Below are positions 54,038 to 62,141 of a stretch of DNA of 63,836 bases, piece by piece; the stretch's first letter is position 1; each line of letters starts with the position of its first letter. A model generated the notes under the pieces. The model made no database searches, was not told where the DNA came from, and was given only the letters and a program-made list of their open reading frames with translations. This stretch comes from Planctomycetota bacterium (lineage in GTDB: Bacteria; Planctomycetota; UBA1135; UBA2386): NCBI GenBank assembly GCA_016794035.1, contig JAEUHS010000067.1, positions 1-63,836 on the forward strand, written 5' to 3'. The position numbers and the translations under genes were made by a program.

Positions 54038-54838
54038 TCAGCTGCGCAGCCAGGCGGCTTTCCGCTTCGCGAGGAACGCGGCCATGCCTTCCTTCATCTC
54101 GGCGGTGCTGCTGGCGAGGCCGAACAGATCGGCCTCGAGCGCGAGCGCCTCGGGCAGCGACAGCGATGCACCGCGGTGCACGGCCTGCTTGGCCAGCGCC
54201 AGCGCCTGCGGCCCGCGCGACACCATGCGCATCGCGACCGCCTTGGTGCTCGCCAGCAGTTCGCCGGGCTCGAACACGCCGTTGACCAGACCGATGCGCT
54301 CGGCCTCTTCGGCCGTGACCGGATCGCCGGTCAGGATCATCTGCAGCGCGCGTCCCGGGCCGACCAGACGCGGCAGCCGCTGCGTGCCGCCGTAGCCCGG
54401 CAGGATGCCGAGCGAGACCTCGGGCAGGCCCATCTTCGCGGCGCGGCTGCAGAAGCGCAGGTCGCAGGCCAGCGCCAGTTCGAGGCCGCCGCCGAACGCA
54501 TAGCCGTTGATCGCGGCCAGCACCGGCTTCCTGCTCTGCTCGATGCGCAGCGTCAGCGCCTGGCCGCGGCGCGCGTTCTCCTTGCCGTCGAGCACGCCCT
54601 GCTTCGCCAGCACCGCGATGTCGGCGCCGGCGACGAACGCCTTGTCGCCGGCCCCGGTCAGCACCACCGCCCCCACGCCGTCGTCGGCGTCGAGCGCCGC
54701 GAACACCGCGTCGAGCTCGGCGATCGTCTGGTCGTCGAGCGCGTTGAGCTTCGCCGGACGGTTGACGACCACGACCGCGAGGTGGCCGTCGCGTTCGAGT
54801 CGCACGTTCTGCAGCGCGCCGAGATCGATCGTCGCCAT
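54038..54838 (-). CDS. Enoyl-CoA hydratase (crotonase family)
   Basis: 266 residues. Oxyanion-hole segments are KAFVAGADIAVLAK and YAFGGGLELALACDLRF; both catalytic Glu positions are present (GGGLELAL and LPEVSLGILPGYGGTQRLPR). It hydrates trans-2-enoyl-CoA in fatty-acid oxidation; the thiolase at 56774 is the likely next enzyme. It sits between pabB and a cyclophilin gene with gaps of 5 and 2 nt, so it is in the same transcript as unrelated functions. Confidence 0.92.
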   Translation of the reverse strand: MATIDLGALQNVRLERDGHLAVVVVNRPAKLNALDDQTIAELDAVFAALDADDGVGAVVLTGAGDKAFVAGADIAVLAKQGVLDGKENARRGQALTLRIEQSRKPVLAAINGYAFGGGLELALACDLRFCSRAAKMGLPEVSLGILPGYGGTQRLPRLVGPGRALQMILTGDPVTAEEAERIGLVNGVFEPGELLASTKAVAMRMVSRGPQALALAKQAVHRGASLSLPEALALEADLFGLASSTAEMKEGMAAFLAKRKAAWLRS

Positions 54839-54840
54839 GG

Positions 54841-55425
54841 TCACGCCTCCGCCGCATCCGCGGCGCCGTCGCCTGCCGCCGGTTCGTCGACGCGCTGCTG
54901 CCGCGGCCGCAGTTCGATGCGCTGGATCTCGACGCGCTGCTTCGGCAACGAACGTTCGCCCATCGGGCCGAAGTCGCAGTCGATGCTGGCGATCTCGTCG
55001 AGCACGTCGAGGCCGTCCTCGACCTTGCCGAACACCGTGTACTGGCCGTCGAGGAAGTCCGCGTGCGCCCCGTGCACGACGAAGAACTGCGAGCCCGCCG
55101 AGTTCGGATCGCGGCCGCGCGCCATCGACAGCACGCCGCGCGTGTGCGGGATGTCGCTGAACTCCGCCGGCAGCGTGTAGCCGGGGCCGCCGGTGCCGGG
55201 CTGGCCGTCGGCGCCCTGCCGGCTGTGCGGGCAGCCGGTCTGCACCATGAAGTTGCGCACGATGCGATGGAACGCGATGCCGTCGTAGAAGCCGCTCTGC
55301 GCCAGGTTCAGGAAACTGCGCACGTGCTGCGGCGCCTGCTCGGGGAAGAACGTCACGACCAGCGTGCCCTTGTCGGTGACGAGGGCGGCTTCGATCGTGT
55401 TCGGGTCGGTCTGGTCGAGGTCCAT
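54841..55425 (-). CDS. Cytosolic cyclophilin-type peptidyl-prolyl isomerase
   Basis: 194 residues. Cyclophilin blocks: FYDGIAFHRIVRNFMVQTG, GYTLPAEFSDIPHTRGVLSM and NSAGSQFFVVHGAHADFLDG, including the catalytic Arg in FHRI and the active-site Gln/Phe in QFF. No signal peptide, so cytosolic, in contrast to the exported paralogue directly upstream. It starts 48 nt after the stop of that paralogue. Confidence 0.92.
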   Translation of the reverse strand: MDLDQTDPNTIEAALVTDKGTLVVTFFPEQAPQHVRSFLNLAQSGFYDGIAFHRIVRNFMVQTGCPHSRQGADGQPGTGGPGYTLPAEFSDIPHTRGVLSMARGRDPNSAGSQFFVVHGAHADFLDGQYTVFGKVEDGLDVLDEIASIDCDFGPMGERSLPKQRVEIQRIELRPRQQRVDEPAAGDGAADAAEA

Positions 55426-55472
55426 GGCGCCGGCATGGTGCCGCAAACACCGACCGCGCGCGAGCGTGCCGG

Positions 55473-56420
55473 CTACTTCTTCGCCGGCAGGATCACGGTC
55501 GACAGCAGGACCACCGGCTGCACGGGCCGCGGCGACTGCGACGGGCCGGTGACCTGGCAGCTGGCGATCGCGTCGAGCACGTCGGCGCCCTTCTCCAGGT
55601 TGCCGAACGCGGTGTACTGCTTGTCGAGCTGCGGCGAGTCCTTGTGCACGATGAAGAACTGCGAGCCGGCGGAGTCCGGGTCGGACCCGCGCGCCATCGA
55701 CAGCGTGCCGCGCACGTGGCTGAGGTCGCTGAACTCGGCCGCGACGGTGTAGCCCGGATTGCCCAGGCCCCACGACTCGGGCTTGCTGTCGTCCTTCGAG
55801 TTCGGGTCGCCGCCCTGGATCATGAAGTTGCGGATCACGCGGTGGAACTTGGTGCCGTCGTAGAAGCCCTGCTTGCAGAGCTTCAGGAAGTTCTCGACCG
55901 TCTTCGGCGCCTTGTCCGGGCGGAACGACAGCGTCATCTCGCCGTAGTTGGTCACCAGCACGACCTTGGTCTTTGCCAGGTCGAGCGCGGCGAGGTCGAC
56001 CTTGCTGGCGTCCGGCGCGATCTTCAGCGCGCAGTTGGCGCCGGCGAGCCCTTCCCAGGCGATGGCGATCGGCGTCACCGCGTCCGCCGCGACGTTCGGC
56101 GCCAGGCGCGCGGCCGGGAACGACAGCTTGCGTTCGATGCGCGTGCCGGCGAGCAGCGCGACCGGCCCGCCCTTGCCGGGTTCGGTGATCTTCGGCCCGG
56201 GCTGGTCGTCGACGGTCACCATGAGGCGCACGCCGCTGAGCAGATCCGCCGGCACCTCGGTGTCGGCTTCGACCTGCAGCAGCAGCACGAGGTCGATCTG
56301 GCTACCGGCGGCGGCCAGCGAGCGCGGGGTCGACAGGCTGACGCGCAGGCCCGGGACCTCCTGGGCAGGCAGCAGGGCGGCGAAGGCGGGGAACAACAGC
56401 GAGAACAGCGATCGGCGCAT
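55473..56420 (-). CDS. Exported cyclophilin-type peptidyl-prolyl isomerase
   Basis: 315 residues. A signal peptide (MRRSLFSLLFPAFAALLPAQ) and a 140-residue beta domain of unknown type precede the cyclophilin domain (FYDGTKFHRVIRNFMIQGGD, GYTVAAEFSDLSHVRGTLSM, SAGSQFFIVHKDSPQLDKQ). It should assist folding in the periplasm. The start is fixed by the signal peptide. It probably forms a transcript with the cytosolic paralogue. Confidence 0.9.
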   Translation of the reverse strand: MRRSLFSLLFPAFAALLPAQEVPGLRVSLSTPRSLAAAGSQIDLVLLLQVEADTEVPADLLSGVRLMVTVDDQPGPKITEPGKGGPVALLAGTRIERKLSFPAARLAPNVAADAVTPIAIAWEGLAGANCALKIAPDASKVDLAALDLAKTKVVLVTNYGEMTLSFRPDKAPKTVENFLKLCKQGFYDGTKFHRVIRNFMIQGGDPNSKDDSKPESWGLGNPGYTVAAEFSDLSHVRGTLSMARGSDPDSAGSQFFIVHKDSPQLDKQYTAFGNLEKGADVLDAIASCQVTGPSQSPRPVQPVVLLSTVILPAKK

Positions 56421-56484
56421 GCATCCGTCCGGGGGAAAGGGGCGCCACGTCATACCGCAGCGGCCGGCACATCGGAAGCCGCGC

Positions 56485-56592
56485 TCACCGCTCGTCGCTC
56501 GGGCTGCTCCGCCGCAGGCGCCCGGGCAGCAACTCGCCGACGAGGCCCTGCTGCCAGCGCTCGAGCCCGAGGTCGGGCCCGAACCACAGCAT
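56485..56592 (-). CDS. Possible 35-residue ORF or C-terminal gene remnant
   Basis: ATG to TGA, giving MLWFGPDLGLERWQQGLVGE followed by LLPGRLRRSSPSDER. The reading stays open upstream without a start (RCDQTGTDRPGC precedes the Met), so it could be the tail of a decayed gene. Composition is more protein-like than the surrounding spacer. No ribosome binding site or family was recognised. Confidence 0.25.
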   Translation of the reverse strand: MLWFGPDLGLERWQQGLVGELLPGRLRRSSPSDER

Positions 56593-56633
56593 GCAGCCGG
56601 GCCGGTCGGTGCCGGTCTGGTCGCAGCGGAGGC

Positions 56634-56675
56634 TGGGAACTGATGACTTGCGTGCAGCTCCTTGGCCGAGGGCGG
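56634..56675 (+). repeat. Dispersed 42-nt repeat, copy A
   Basis: Matches 36336-36377 (minus strand) at 40 of 42 bases. The core is GATGACTTGCGTGCAG, and both copies end in CCTTGGCCGAGGGCGG, which contains a near-palindrome. It lies in the spacer upstream of the exported cyclophilin gene, opposite in strand to the flanking genes. Confidence 0.8.
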
Positions 56676-56773
56676 TGGCCGGACGAACACCGGGGTCGCT
56701 GCGGGCGGTGCGCCGGATTCGGGCCTGCGACCCGCGATGCGGCGCGCCCGGCGTGCAGGAACGGACCAGGCGT

Positions 56774-57952
56774 TCAGCGCTCGAACTCGACGGCCATGCC
56801 CATGCCGCCGCTCATGCACAGGGTCGCGAGCCCGCGCCTGCTGCCGCGGCGCTGCATCTCGTGCAGCAGCGTGACGACGATGCGCGCGCCGGTGGCGCCG
56901 ATCGGATGGCCGAGGGCGATCGCGCCGCCGTTGACGTTCAGCCGATCGCTCGCAATCGGCAACTCGCGCAGGCACGCCAGCATCTGCGCGGCGAACGCTT
57001 CGTTGAGCTCGACCAGGTCGAAGTCGGCGAGCGTGCGGCCGGTCCTGGCGAGCAGGGCCTTCACGGCCGGCACCGGGCCGATGCCCATGATGCGCGGCGC
57101 CACGCCGGCGCTCGCCGACGCGCCGAGCCAGGCCAGCGGCACGAGGCCGCGGCGCTGCACCTCGCTGGCCGGCATCAGCACGACCGCGGCGCCGCCGTCG
57201 GTGATGCCCGAACTGTTGCCCGCGTGCACGGAGCCGACCTTGGGGCGGAACACCGGCGGCAGCTTCTGCAGGTCGGCCAGCGCGACGCCGGGGCGCACGT
57301 GCTCGTCGCTGTCGACCACGACCGGTCCCTTCTTGCCGGCGATCGTCACCGGCACGATCTCCTGCGCGAAGCGGCCCGCCTTCTGCGCGGCCTCGCCGCG
57401 CCGGTGCGACTGCAGCGCGTACTCGTCCTGCTGCTGGCGCGTCAGCGCGAACTCGTCGGCGAGGTACTCCGCGGTCATGCCCATCGGCTCGCCGAGGATG
57501 CCGCAGGTGAAGCCGTCCTGGTAGTTGCCGTCGAGCACCGGCTGGTGGCCGAGCCGGTAGCCCTGGCGGAAGTTCGGCAGCAGGAACGGGATGTTCGTCA
57601 TGCTCTCCATGCCGCCGGCGACCACGACCTTCCGGCCGTCGAGCAGGCAGGCCGCGCGCGCGAGGTCGATCGCCTCGAGGCTGCTGCCGCAGGCCATGTT
57701 GATCGTCGACGCGACGCAGCCGTCGCCGCAGCCGGCCTTGATGGCGACCTGCCGGGCCGGGTTGGGCCCCGAGCCGAGTTGCCGCGCCTGGCCCATCAGC
57801 ACCTCCTCGACCTCGGTCGGCGCGACGCCGGCGCGCTCGATCGCGGCTGCCACGGCCGCGGTGCCGAGTTCCACGGCCGTCAGGGGGGACAGGCCGCCGA
57901 GGAACTTGCCGATGGGCGTGCGGGCGGCGGCGACGATCGCGATGCGTTCCAT
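56774..57952 (-). CDS. Acetyl-CoA C-acyltransferase (thiolase)
   Basis: 392 residues. Catalytic Cys near residue 88 in [14 protein letters not shown], His in [18 protein letters not shown] and second Cys in [16 protein letters not shown]. Signature [10 protein letters not shown] is present. It either condenses acetyl-CoA or cleaves 3-ketoacyl-CoA; the enoyl-CoA hydratase at 54038 suggests fatty-acid oxidation. The ATG at 57952 gives the usual [17 protein letters not shown]; one at 57964 would add four residues. Confidence 0.94.
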   Translation of the reverse strand: MERIAIVAAARTPIGKFLGGLSPLTAVELGTAAVAAAIERAGVAPTEVEEVLMGQARQLGSGPNPARQVAIKAGCGDGCVASTINMACGSSLEAIDLARAACLLDGRKVVVAGGMESMTNIPFLLPNFRQGYRLGHQPVLDGNYQDGFTCGILGEPMGMTAEYLADEFALTRQQQDEYALQSHRRGEAAQKAGRFAQEIVPVTIAGKKGPVVVDSDEHVRPGVALADLQKLPPVFRPKVGSVHAGNSSGITDGGAAVVLMPASEVQRRGLVPLAWLGASASAGVAPRIMGIGPVPAVKALLARTGRTLADFDLVELNEAFAAQMLACLRELPIASDRLNVNGGAIALGHPIGATGARIVVTLLHEMQRRGSRRGLATLCMSGGMGMAVEFER

Positions 57953-58058
57953 GGCGACAGCCATACCGCCGCGATGGGACCGGGGGCAAGGGCGCGGGCG
58001 CGACGCCGGCCCAACCCGGCTTCACGGCGCCGCCGCCCGCGGCCGATAGGCGGGGCAC

Positions 58059-58670
58059 ATGGCCGCGGGCGGGAGACAGCAGAAGGGTGCCAACGACGGC
58101 TTCCGCGAGGCGGTCGCGCAGTGGCGCCTGAACCTGCGCACGGAGGTGAAGAAGTCGTCGTCGCTGCCGAGCGCGATGTTCGACGCCTGCGACCCGATGC
58201 TGGAGACGCGGCTCGCCGAATCCGCCGAGGCGATGCTGGCCTGCCTGCAGGAACCCGACGACCACCTGCGCGACCCCGGCGACTCCGCCGAGAAGCGCCT
58301 CGAACACGTCTCGCCGGCGGAGCTGCGGCAGCTGCCGACGCAGGTCGCCGCGATCGCGGTCGTGCCGCTCGACCTGCGCACCGGTCTGCTGGCCGAGTAC
58401 CTCGGCATCCTGACCGACACCGCCTGCGTCGCCAACGGCCCGGCCCAGCACGGCGCCGTGCAGCTGCTGCAGCGCGACTTCGGCCTCGACCGGGGCGCCG
58501 ACATCGCCGGCCTCGCCGAGCTGCTGACCCAACAGGTGCAGGACTCGCTCGCGCACTGCGCCGACGCCAGCGAGGCGACGGCCGAACAGCTGACCGTCGC
58601 CTGCCAGCGGCTCGCCGCGGCGCTGGCGCTGCACCCGCCCTTCGAACCGCCGGCGGAGTCGACCCCGTGA
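58059..58670 (+). CDS. Hypothetical protein upstream of HD-GYP gene
   Basis: 203 residues, soluble and mostly helical (FREAVAQWRLNLRTEVKKSS, ETRLAESAEAMLACLQEPDD, AVQLLQRDFGLDRGADIAGL). No signal, membrane segment or motif recognised. Its TGA overlaps the GTG of the HD-GYP gene (GTGA), so both are made together, which suggests a partner or sensor role; this is inference only. Confidence 0.6.
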   Translation: MAAGGRQQKGANDGFREAVAQWRLNLRTEVKKSSSLPSAMFDACDPMLETRLAESAEAMLACLQEPDDHLRDPGDSAEKRLEHVSPAELRQLPTQVAAIAVVPLDLRTGLLAEYLGILTDTACVANGPAQHGAVQLLQRDFGLDRGADIAGLAELLTQQVQDSLAHCADASEATAEQLTVACQRLAAALALHPPFEPPAESTP

Positions 58671-60157
58671 ACGGTCCCACGCGCGAGGAACTGCAGACCC
58701 ACGCGGTGTCGATGTTCGTGCACGACCTGGTCGTCGTGGCGCTGAACCGGCTGCTGCATCCGCCCGACAGCCGCTTCGTCAACGACGCGCTGCACGACGC
58801 GGTGCGCGCCCTGCGACACGCCGCCGGGGTCGGCGTCGAACTGCCGCTGCAGCTGCAGTTCAGCGACGACCGCATCCACTACGAGGGCCAGCCGCTCGAC
58901 GGCCCGAGCCTGCAGGCGCGCTCGCTGCTGCGCTGCTGCGCCGAACGCGAGATCGCGGCGATCTCGTTCGCGGCGGACCTCGGCGTCGACGAACTGAACC
59001 GCTGCTTCGACCTGCTGCTGCTGTCGCACAACCGCGACGCGCTGAGCCGCGACCAGCGCGACGTCGTGCTGCGCGCGTTCGGCATCCGCAACGTGCGCAT
59101 CCTGCTGCGTTCCGCGGCCGATCCGTCGGACCGGCGCACCGGCGTCGACGACACGCGGCGCGCGCTGCACCAGTACCAGGACCTGGCCGAGTGCCTGCAG
59201 CAGAACCACGTGCTCGCGCACCGCGACATGGAACTGGCGGTCACCGCGACCGCCGACGTCGTCGAGCGCACGGTGAACCAGTTCGAGGAGCCGAGCCTGC
59301 TGCTGTCGCTGGCGACGCAGGACGACGTCGATCGCTTCACCGTCGGCCATTCGGTGCGCGTCGCGCTGCTGGCGCTGCAGGTCGCGCGCGCACTCGGCGC
59401 CAACCGCGAGCAGCTGGTGCACGTCGGCGCCGCCGCGCTGATGCACGACATCGGCAAGTCGAAGGTGCCGCAGGAGGTGCTGTTCAAGCAGGGCCGGCTG
59501 TCGGCCGAGGAATGGCACTGGATGGCGCAGCATCCGCGGCTCGGCGCGCAGCTGCTACTCGAGCAGCACCAGACCGTCGATCCGCACGCGATCGGCGCCG
59601 CGTTCTGCCACCACATGGGGCCGACCGGGCTCGGCTACCCGCAGCCGGTGCTGCCGATCGTGCCGAGCGGCATCAGCCGGCTGGTGCGCGTCTGCGACGT
59701 GTTCGAGGCGCTGACCTCGGTGCGGCCGTACAAGCGCGCGCTGACGCCGGTCGAGGCCTACGCGGTGATGTTCCGCAACCAGCAGGACTTCGATCCCGCC
59801 TGGCTCGGCCGCTTCGTGCGCACGCTCGGCCTGTTCCCGACCGGCACGCGCGTGCGGCTCGACTGCGGCAGCGAGGGCGTCGTCATGGCGCAGACCGACT
59901 GTCCCGAGCGGCCCGAGGTGCGCCTGCTGCACGGCCCCGACGGCGCCGACCTGCCGGCCGGCCACCCGGAGTCGCTCGCCATCGGCGTGCCGTTCGAGGG
60001 CCGGGTGCCGCGCATCGCCGGCGTCAGCACCCACGACCGCGCGATCGACGTGCCGGAGTTCGACCCGCAGGAACCGGAGGTCCTGACGCAGACCGCGCAG
60101 CACGCCTGTCTGTCGACGCAGCTGGCGCGCGACGCGGCGCCCAGGCCGGCGAAGTGA
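58667..60157 (+). CDS. HD-GYP domain protein (c-di-GMP phosphodiesterase-like)
   Basis: 496 residues. The N-terminal 200 residues are an unrecognised helical region. The HD-GYP domain follows: GHSVRVALLALQVARALG, LMHDIGKSKVPQEVLFKQG with the His-Asp near residues 259-260, HPRLGAQLLLEQHQ, CHHMGPTGLGYPQ (the HHE-GYP region, with Met replacing Glu) and VRVCDVFEALTSVRPYK. Such domains degrade cyclic di-GMP; the changed HHE suggests activity should not be assumed. GTG start in a GTGA overlap. Confidence 0.88.
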   Translation: MNGPTREELQTHAVSMFVHDLVVVALNRLLHPPDSRFVNDALHDAVRALRHAAGVGVELPLQLQFSDDRIHYEGQPLDGPSLQARSLLRCCAEREIAAISFAADLGVDELNRCFDLLLLSHNRDALSRDQRDVVLRAFGIRNVRILLRSAADPSDRRTGVDDTRRALHQYQDLAECLQQNHVLAHRDMELAVTATADVVERTVNQFEEPSLLLSLATQDDVDRFTVGHSVRVALLALQVARALGANREQLVHVGAAALMHDIGKSKVPQEVLFKQGRLSAEEWHWMAQHPRLGAQLLLEQHQTVDPHAIGAAFCHHMGPTGLGYPQPVLPIVPSGISRLVRVCDVFEALTSVRPYKRALTPVEAYAVMFRNQQDFDPAWLGRFVRTLGLFPTGTRVRLDCGSEGVVMAQTDCPERPEVRLLHGPDGADLPAGHPESLAIGVPFEGRVPRIAGVSTHDRAIDVPEFDPQEPEVLTQTAQHACLSTQLARDAAPRPAK

Positions 60158-60206
60158 GCCCCGGGCTGGCCGCCGCCCCGGGGCTGCGGCACGATGCCGC
60201 GCGCCG

Positions 60207-60923
60207 ATGGTGAACGCCCTGCCCGACCCGCCGCCCGAGCCCGTGCTGTGGCGTTCGGTGCCGCACGGGCGCGTGCTGGTGTTCGCCCCGCATCCCGACG
60301 ACGAGGTCGCCGGGCCCGGCGGCGTGCTGGCGCTGCATCGCGCCACCGGCGATCCGGTGCGCGTCGTGATCGCGACCGACGGCATCGCCGGCGATCCCGA
60401 GCATCGCTTCGACGCGGCCGGCTACCCGGCGCGGCGCCGCACGGAGTCGACGCGCGGCCTGCGGGAACTCGGCGTCGACGACGTCGCGTTCTGGGGCTTC
60501 CCGGACAACTGCGTGCTCGCCGCCAGCGACGTCGAGCGCGGCGTGCTGGCGGCGGTCGCCGAGCTGCAGCGGTGGCGGCCCGACGTCGTCTACCTGCCGT
60601 GGCAGCGAGAGGGCCACCCCGACCACCACGCGCTGCACGGCATCGTCGTGCGAGCGCTCGAGCGGGCCTCGTTCGGCGGCCTCGCGCTCGGCTACGAGGT
60701 CTGGAACGCGATGGTGCCCGACGTCATCGTCGACGTGACGCCGGTGATCCAGCAGAAGCGCCGCGCGATGCTCGCGCACGCGAGCCAGCTCGCCTACGTG
60801 CAGTACGACCACGCGCTGCTCGGGCTGTCGGCGTATCGGTCGCTGGTGCACCTGCGCGGCCGCGGCTACGGCGAGGCGTTCTGCGTCGTGCGCGGCACGA
60901 TCGCGGCCGACACGGCGAGATAG
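60207..60923 (+). CDS. PIG-L family deacetylase
   Basis: 238 residues of the LmbE/PIG-L zinc deacetylase family. The metal motif VFAPHPDDEVAGPGG and the later His in EGHPDHHALHG are intact. Members de-N-acetylate GlcNAc-type sugars, as in mycothiol or bacillithiol synthesis, or act on glycolipids. Substrate unknown here. Its 3' end overlaps the convergent membrane protein gene by 58 nt. Confidence 0.9.
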   Translation: MVNALPDPPPEPVLWRSVPHGRVLVFAPHPDDEVAGPGGVLALHRATGDPVRVVIATDGIAGDPEHRFDAAGYPARRRTESTRGLRELGVDDVAFWGFPDNCVLAASDVERGVLAAVAELQRWRPDVVYLPWQREGHPDHHALHGIVVRALERASFGGLALGYEVWNAMVPDVIVDVTPVIQQKRRAMLAHASQLAYVQYDHALLGLSAYRSLVHLRGRGYGEAFCVVRGTIAADTAR

Positions 60924-62089
60924 CGCCCCAGCCGGCGGCCGGCGACGACGACCGCGCCGGCGAGGCCGGACACCAGCAGCGCCCACGGCCACGCCCGCGG
61001 CAGCGCCTCGGTGAAGAACTTCCAGTGGGCTTCCAGCACGCCGTTCTCCTGGATCAGGCGGCGCGTCAGGTCGAACACCCAGCCGCCGTCCTGGCCCATG
61101 CGCAGGTGCAGCGCGAAGTAGCTGACGCCGCTGAACCCCAGCAGCATGGCGTAGACGGCCCGGCCGCGCGGCCGCGCGAGCATCGGGATCGACGCCAGCA
61201 CCAGCGGCAGGAACGCGTAGCAGGCGAAGCGCGGCACGTCGTAGGCGAAGCCCATCAGCGACAGCACGCAGCCGCCGTAGAGCCACGGCCCCCACCGCCC
61301 CCAGCCGAAGCCGTTCTCCCGCCAGCCCCACACGACCACCACCAGCATCGGCCCGAACTCGATCAGCAGCAGCAGTACCAGCAGCAGCCACAGGCCGAGC
61401 GTGCCCCACGGCAGCCAGTGGTTCTCGAGGTAGTAGTGCACGTCGAAGCTCGGCGCGGCGCCGTACGACTTCACGACCATGCGCCAGACCTGGTAGAGGC
61501 CGGCGCAGAGCGCGAGCGCCGCGACCTCGGGCAGAAGGCGGCGCGTCTCGCGCCAGCGCAGGTACACCAGCCACGGCGCGAAGAAGAAGATCATCTCGTG
61601 GCTCAGCGCCGCCAGCAGCACCAGCGGCCAGAACACGAACCGGCGCGCGACGTGGTGCACGAGCAGCAGCATCAGGATCCAGTTCCAGGTGTCGCTGTGG
61701 CACGACATCACCTGGTAGAGCTGCACGGCGCCGGTCAGCCCGACGGCCGCGGTGACCAGCAGCGCGTCGACGGCCGCGGCGCCGCGGCGCCGGCAGAACC
61801 AGAACACGACCGCCAGCAGCACGCCGCTGCTCAGCTGCGAGAAGATCGGCGAACGCGCGCCGCCGAGCCCGCACAGGTGCGCCAGCGCCGGCCACAGGAT
61901 GCGCTGCGGGAACTTGCCCTGCAGCGACCACGGATCGACCGACTGCTGGGCGAAGTACTCGCCGTGGCCGGGGAACGGCACCATCAGCGGCGGCTGCAGC
62001 AGCCACGCCAGCCCGAGCACGGCGGCGCCGACGACCGCGGCCTGGAGCCACAGGGCGAACGGGTTCTCGGCGCGCGCAGACGGGGTCAT
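60866..62089 (-). CDS. Polytopic membrane protein, unknown
   Basis: 407 residues with about ten hydrophobic segments (VVGAAVLGLAWLLQPPLMVP, LLLVLLLLIEFGPMLVVVVW, WALLVSGLAGAVVVAG). Loops contain clustered Trp and charged residues (GEYFAQQSVDPWSLQGKFPQ), a pattern seen in GT-C-like glycosyltransferases, but no Asp motif is diagnostic. Its last 19 codons overlap the end of the PIG-L gene on the other strand. It starts 53 nt downstream of the stop of the following TPR gene. Confidence 0.7.
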   Translation of the reverse strand: MTPSARAENPFALWLQAAVVGAAVLGLAWLLQPPLMVPFPGHGEYFAQQSVDPWSLQGKFPQRILWPALAHLCGLGGARSPIFSQLSSGVLLAVVFWFCRRRGAAAVDALLVTAAVGLTGAVQLYQVMSCHSDTWNWILMLLLVHHVARRFVFWPLVLLAALSHEMIFFFAPWLVYLRWRETRRLLPEVAALALCAGLYQVWRMVVKSYGAAPSFDVHYYLENHWLPWGTLGLWLLLVLLLLIEFGPMLVVVVWGWRENGFGWGRWGPWLYGGCVLSLMGFAYDVPRFACYAFLPLVLASIPMLARPRGRAVYAMLLGFSGVSYFALHLRMGQDGGWVFDLTRRLIQENGVLEAHWKFFTEALPRAWPWALLVSGLAGAVVVAGRRLGRYLAVSAAIVPRTTQNASP

Positions 62090-62141
62090 CGGCGCCGAAG
62101 ACTACCGCGAAGCCACCGCGCGGCGCGTCAGAACGTGCGCG

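Larger units (their letters stand above)
56421..56773. other. Intergenic region with a dispersed repeat
   Basis: 353 nt between the exported cyclophilin start and the thiolase stop, both minus strand. It contains the 42-nt dispersed repeat (56634-56675) and a possible 35-codon ORF on the minus strand (56485-56592). The cyclophilin promoter should lie in its left part, but I could not define it. Nothing else was recognised. Confidence 0.4.

Noticed and set aside
56591..58666. Upstream extension of the HD-GYP frame
   Set aside because: It is antisense to the thiolase and overlaps the 203-residue gene in another frame; the GTGA overlap at 58667 gives a better start.
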